DNA of 12,905 nt from DHVE2 group archaeon (GTDB lineage: Archaea > Thermoplasmatota > Thermoplasmata > Thermoplasmatales > Aciduliprofundaceae), in assembly GCA_026986135.1 (NCBI GenBank), contig JALSPD010000060.1, positions 1 to 12,905 on the forward strand. Direction: 5' to 3'. The translations under genes and the position numbers were made by a program. Positions 10,718 through 12,905 of the stretch are shown piece after piece. Under the pieces are notes generated by a model that made no database searches, was not told the origin of the DNA, and saw only the letters and a list, made by a program, of their open reading frames with translations. Numbering within the stretch: the first letter of the stretch is position 1; each line of letters opens with the position of its first letter.

Positions 10718-12905
10718 TTAACTTTTTTCTTCTTTGTTCACTGGAATTACCTTCTTTATAACCTTCTTTTTAACCACAGGTTTCGCAGGATGGGCACTTT
10801 TTGGTGTCTTCTCTTCAGTTGTTTTTTCCAATGGAGATCCGCAAACAGCACATACCTTAGAATCAGGCTTATTTAAGGCACCGCACACGGGGCATTTTAT
10901 ATAGCCCTCTTTAATCTTTTCTTCCACTGTTTTTTCTTTTCTTTCACCTTCTGATGTTTCCTCTTTTTTAGTTGTTTCTGTCTTTTCAGACTTTGGACTC
11001 ACAGTCTCGGCGGATTTTTCTTCTTTTTTATCTTCTCCTCTCTCTGCCTGCTTTCTTCGTACCCATTCTTCAAATGAAACTACGCCAGGATGCTTTATCT
11101 TCTCATACTCTTCTTTATATTTTTTCATTATACTCTCTTCTTCTGCTAATGTTTCACCCTCTACTGTATGCTCCTCTTCCTTTCTTTTTTCTTCCTCCTC
11201 AGACTCCTCTACTGGTAGAGGTGAACCACACACACGGCATATCTTAGATCCTTTTGGATTTAAAGCTCCGCACACATTACATTTCACCGTTTCACCTTCA
11301 ATTTCTTCCTCCTGTCTCTTTATCCATTCCAAGAAGGATATAAACTCTGGATGCGTCTTCCACCACTTGAAGAACTCTTCACATGTAAAGTCTTCACCAA
11401 TATACTTCCTAGCCTCTTCTTTGTACTTAGACAAGTACTGATCATACCTATCTTTCAAGGATACATACTTGTCATACTCTGGATCATCTGTAGACATAAA
11501 TATACTACCGCAGATTGGACAATATTTAGAATCCTCATCGATCCAAGAGCCACAATCAGGACACTTAACCTTCTCCTTCTCAAATACGGCACCACAGTAT
11601 GGACACCTTTCTGCATCAGCCGGTATAAGATGACCGCAGTTTCCGCATATCATGTACTCTTTAGCCTCTCTCTTAAAGCTTAGATACCCATAGAGGAAGA
11701 ATATACCCACGCCAAGTGCCACTGCACCAACAATAACCCATAACCATGGTATTCTCTCAAGCAAAGGTTTTTCCTGAATTGAATATGTAGTTCCCGCAAC
11801 CGACTGCGACGCACCATGATAGCTGGCCGTTATAGTGGGCGCAAATTTTCCAGATCTCTTCGCTACAAACTCAATCCTAGCAACACCAACATTGTTAGTA
11901 ACTTTCCGATACGTTCCAAGTGCTCCAAAATTGACCTCAACAGATACTCCGGACATAAACACATTCTTACCCTGAGATTCTGTTGCATTCCTATTAATAA
12001 CTCTCACAATAACCACAACATGATCGCCATCGTATATCTTGTCACCATGCTCCTTGGAAGTAACAGAGTACGTAATATCCATTACTGGTGGAACAACATT
12101 AACAGTAGCTGAAAGAGCGTTATCCGTATAGAGTTTCTCGCTAACATTCCTCTGAGGATTCACAGTTACCGTAATTGTATGAGCACCAATGCCCGTAATT
12201 GTATAATTGAAGCTGATATTGGTAGTTTCCCCAGGTAGGAGAGAGGATATCACCCCCATTTTAATAGAGGTGTTTCCATCCACTACAGAATAAGTAACAT
12301 TACTGGGCACTCCACCATCATTTCGTACCATGAATTTAACCTTTACAATAACACCTTCAGCTACATTTAAATTATTAAGAACCTTATTGTTTTCTTCAAT
12401 TACAAGGGACCCAGGTACAACCTGGAAATTAGGCTTTTCAAGAAGCACAAAGTAGAATGGCCCAAAGGTATTATTTGTGGATGTAAGATTGGATGCAACT
12501 TTAATGAAGTACATCACCGAATATTGATTGTGGGCCTTAAGCAGATCCTGATACATTTCAGGTGCCAGATTAAACTCCACCATAACCTTTCCATTCTGAG
12601 GCATCTGCACGGGATTATGGATATTGCTTGGGTATATAGTAACATTTAGTGGCTGAACAAACATTGAAACACTTATTGTAGAATCAGCCATGCTTGATAC
12701 GGTCACATCAACCTTCACAGTAGTACCGTTCACAAATGAATATTCCTTAACAGGTGAAACACTGTACGGTGTTGGTTTAACCTCAAAAGGCATACTCATA
12801 TAATCGTTGCCAGAATTATAGTCCTCATCACCAGAAACATGTACATCCACGTAATAAATACCATTTATTGAAGGAATGAATGTTACGGTGTACTCTGCAG
12901 GGCCA
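10718..12905 (-). CDS. Membrane protein with Ig/CARDB-like ectodomains and four cytoplasmic zinc ribbons (N-terminus outside the window)
   Basis: At least 728 residues are visible. The frame continues to the right edge ('GPAEYTVTFIPS' precedes the GTG at 12850), so the gene is partial. Numbering from the first full codon, about 1-378 is beta-rich with many Asn-x-Ser/Thr sites. It includes a CARDB-like unit ('VRNDGGVPSNVTYSV', 'LLPGETTNISF') and an Ig-like unit ('VSVEVNFGALGTYRKVTNN'). One helix follows (about 386-408), then a basic stop-transfer stretch. The C-terminal tail holds zinc ribbons with cysteines at 420/423/434/437, 448/451/462/465, 542/545/556/559 and 671/674/685/688, all CxxC-x10-CxxC, separated by Lys/Glu-rich linkers. 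The end is strongly basic ('KPVVKKKVIKKVIP'). The topology suggests surface domains outside and zinc ribbons inside, perhaps for sensing or scaffolding. Function unknown. It is convergent with the pilus operon. Confidence 0.85.
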   Translation of the reverse strand, partial: GPAEYTVTFIPSINGIYYVDVHVSGDEDYNSGNDYMSMPFEVKPTPYSVSPVKEYSFVNGTTVKVDVTVSSMADSTISVSMFVQPLNVTIYPSNIHNPVQMPQNGKVMVEFNLAPEMYQDLLKAHNQYSVMYFIKVASNLTSTNNTFGPFYFVLLEKPNFQVVPGSLVIEENNKVLNNLNVAEGVIVKVKFMVRNDGGVPSNVTYSVVDGNTSIKMGVISSLLPGETTNISFNYTITGIGAHTITVTVNPQRNVSEKLYTDNALSATVNVVPPVMDITYSVTSKEHGDKIYDGDHVVVIVRVINRNATESQGKNVFMSGVSVEVNFGALGTYRKVTNNVGVARIEFVAKRSGKFAPTITASYHGASQSVAGTTYSIQEKPLLERIPWLWVIVGAVALGVGIFFLYGYLSFKREAKEYMICGNCGHLIPADAERCPYCGAVFEKEKVKCPDCGSWIDEDSKYCPICGSIFMSTDDPEYDKYVSLKDRYDQYLSKYKEEARKYIGEDFTCEEFFKWWKTHPEFISFLEWIKRQEEEIEGETVKCNVCGALNPKGSKICRVCGSPLPVEESEEEEKRKEEEHTVEGETLAEEESIMKKYKEEYEKIKHPGVVSFEEWVRRKQAERGEDKKEEKSAETVSPKSEKTETTKKEETSEGERKEKTVEEKIKEGYIKCPVCGALNKPDSKVCAVCGSPLEKTTEEKTPKSAHPAKPVVKKKVIKKVIPVNKEEKS

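Noticed and set aside
10972..11247. Plus-strand frames opposite the zinc-ribbon tail
   Set aside because: They are antisense to Glu/Lys-rich coding sequence, which yields Ser/Leu/Phe-rich shadows, and they lack promoters or ribosome sites.
11042..11353. Possible transposon or DNA-level repeat in the zinc-ribbon tail
   Set aside because: The similarity between the two HP...EW units is at protein level only; the DNA copies are diverged and lack terminal repeats.
12848..12850. GTG as the start of the zinc-ribbon membrane protein
   Set aside because: The frame stays open to the window edge and the upstream residues continue a beta-strand pattern typical of Ig-like domains, so the gene starts outside the window.

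Overview
The window reads as the chromosome of a euryarchaeon. It has TATA-box promoters about 25 bp upstream of RNA or start positions, several apparently leaderless genes, tRNA genes without an encoded CCA, a bifunctional archaeal-type fructose-1,6-bisphosphate aldolase/phosphatase, and FlaI/GspE-type ATPases with TadC/FlaJ-type membrane proteins. Moderate to low G+C, heavy AGA/AGG use for arginine and the overall gene style fit a thermophilic Thermoplasmatota-type lineage such as Aciduliprofundum. That placement is inference from memory, not a search result.

Left part (1-3883): a truncated KaiC/RadA-like ATPase runs off the left edge on the minus strand. Divergent from it are tRNA-Arg(TCT) and, 3 nt after the tRNA, an 80-residue protein with eight cysteines. 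A short SDR oxidoreductase (minus) and the FBP aldolase/phosphatase (plus) are transcribed divergently from a roughly 100 bp promoter region. Next, on the minus strand, come a seven-helix protein of the 'conserved TM helix' (MscS-associated) type and a CRM/YhbY RNA-binding protein. The YhbY start codon lies 2 nt after tRNA-Thr(CGT). The arrangement 'tRNA, 2-3 nt, ATG' therefore occurs twice.

Centre (3884-10686): a tightly packed five-gene operon for an archaeal type IV pilus-like machine. The order is a pilin-like subunit carrying an inserted LamG/concanavalin-type domain, secretion ATPase 1, TadC-like protein 1, TadC-like protein 2, and secretion ATPase 2. Junctions are a 5 nt gap, a 4 nt overlap, a 0 nt gap and a 9 nt gap, each with a strong GGAGGTG-type ribosome binding site. 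A single TATA promoter lies in front, with a 12 bp perfect palindrome just upstream of it. No prepilin peptidase, FlaH or archaellin is present, so a pilus or adhesion structure is likelier than an archaellum.

Right part (10687-12905): a large convergent minus-strand gene, open at the right edge. It encodes extracellular beta-rich Ig/CARDB-like domains, one transmembrane helix and a highly charged cytoplasmic tail with four identically spaced zinc ribbons.

The most novel features are the LamG-bearing pilin with its apparently permuted domain order, the twin ATPases in one pilus operon, the repeated tRNA-to-start-codon junctions, and the zinc-ribbon tail with a duplicated 'HPxxxSFxEW' motif. 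No stretch over 300 bases lacks a gene. I saw no CRISPR array, insertion sequence or rRNA.
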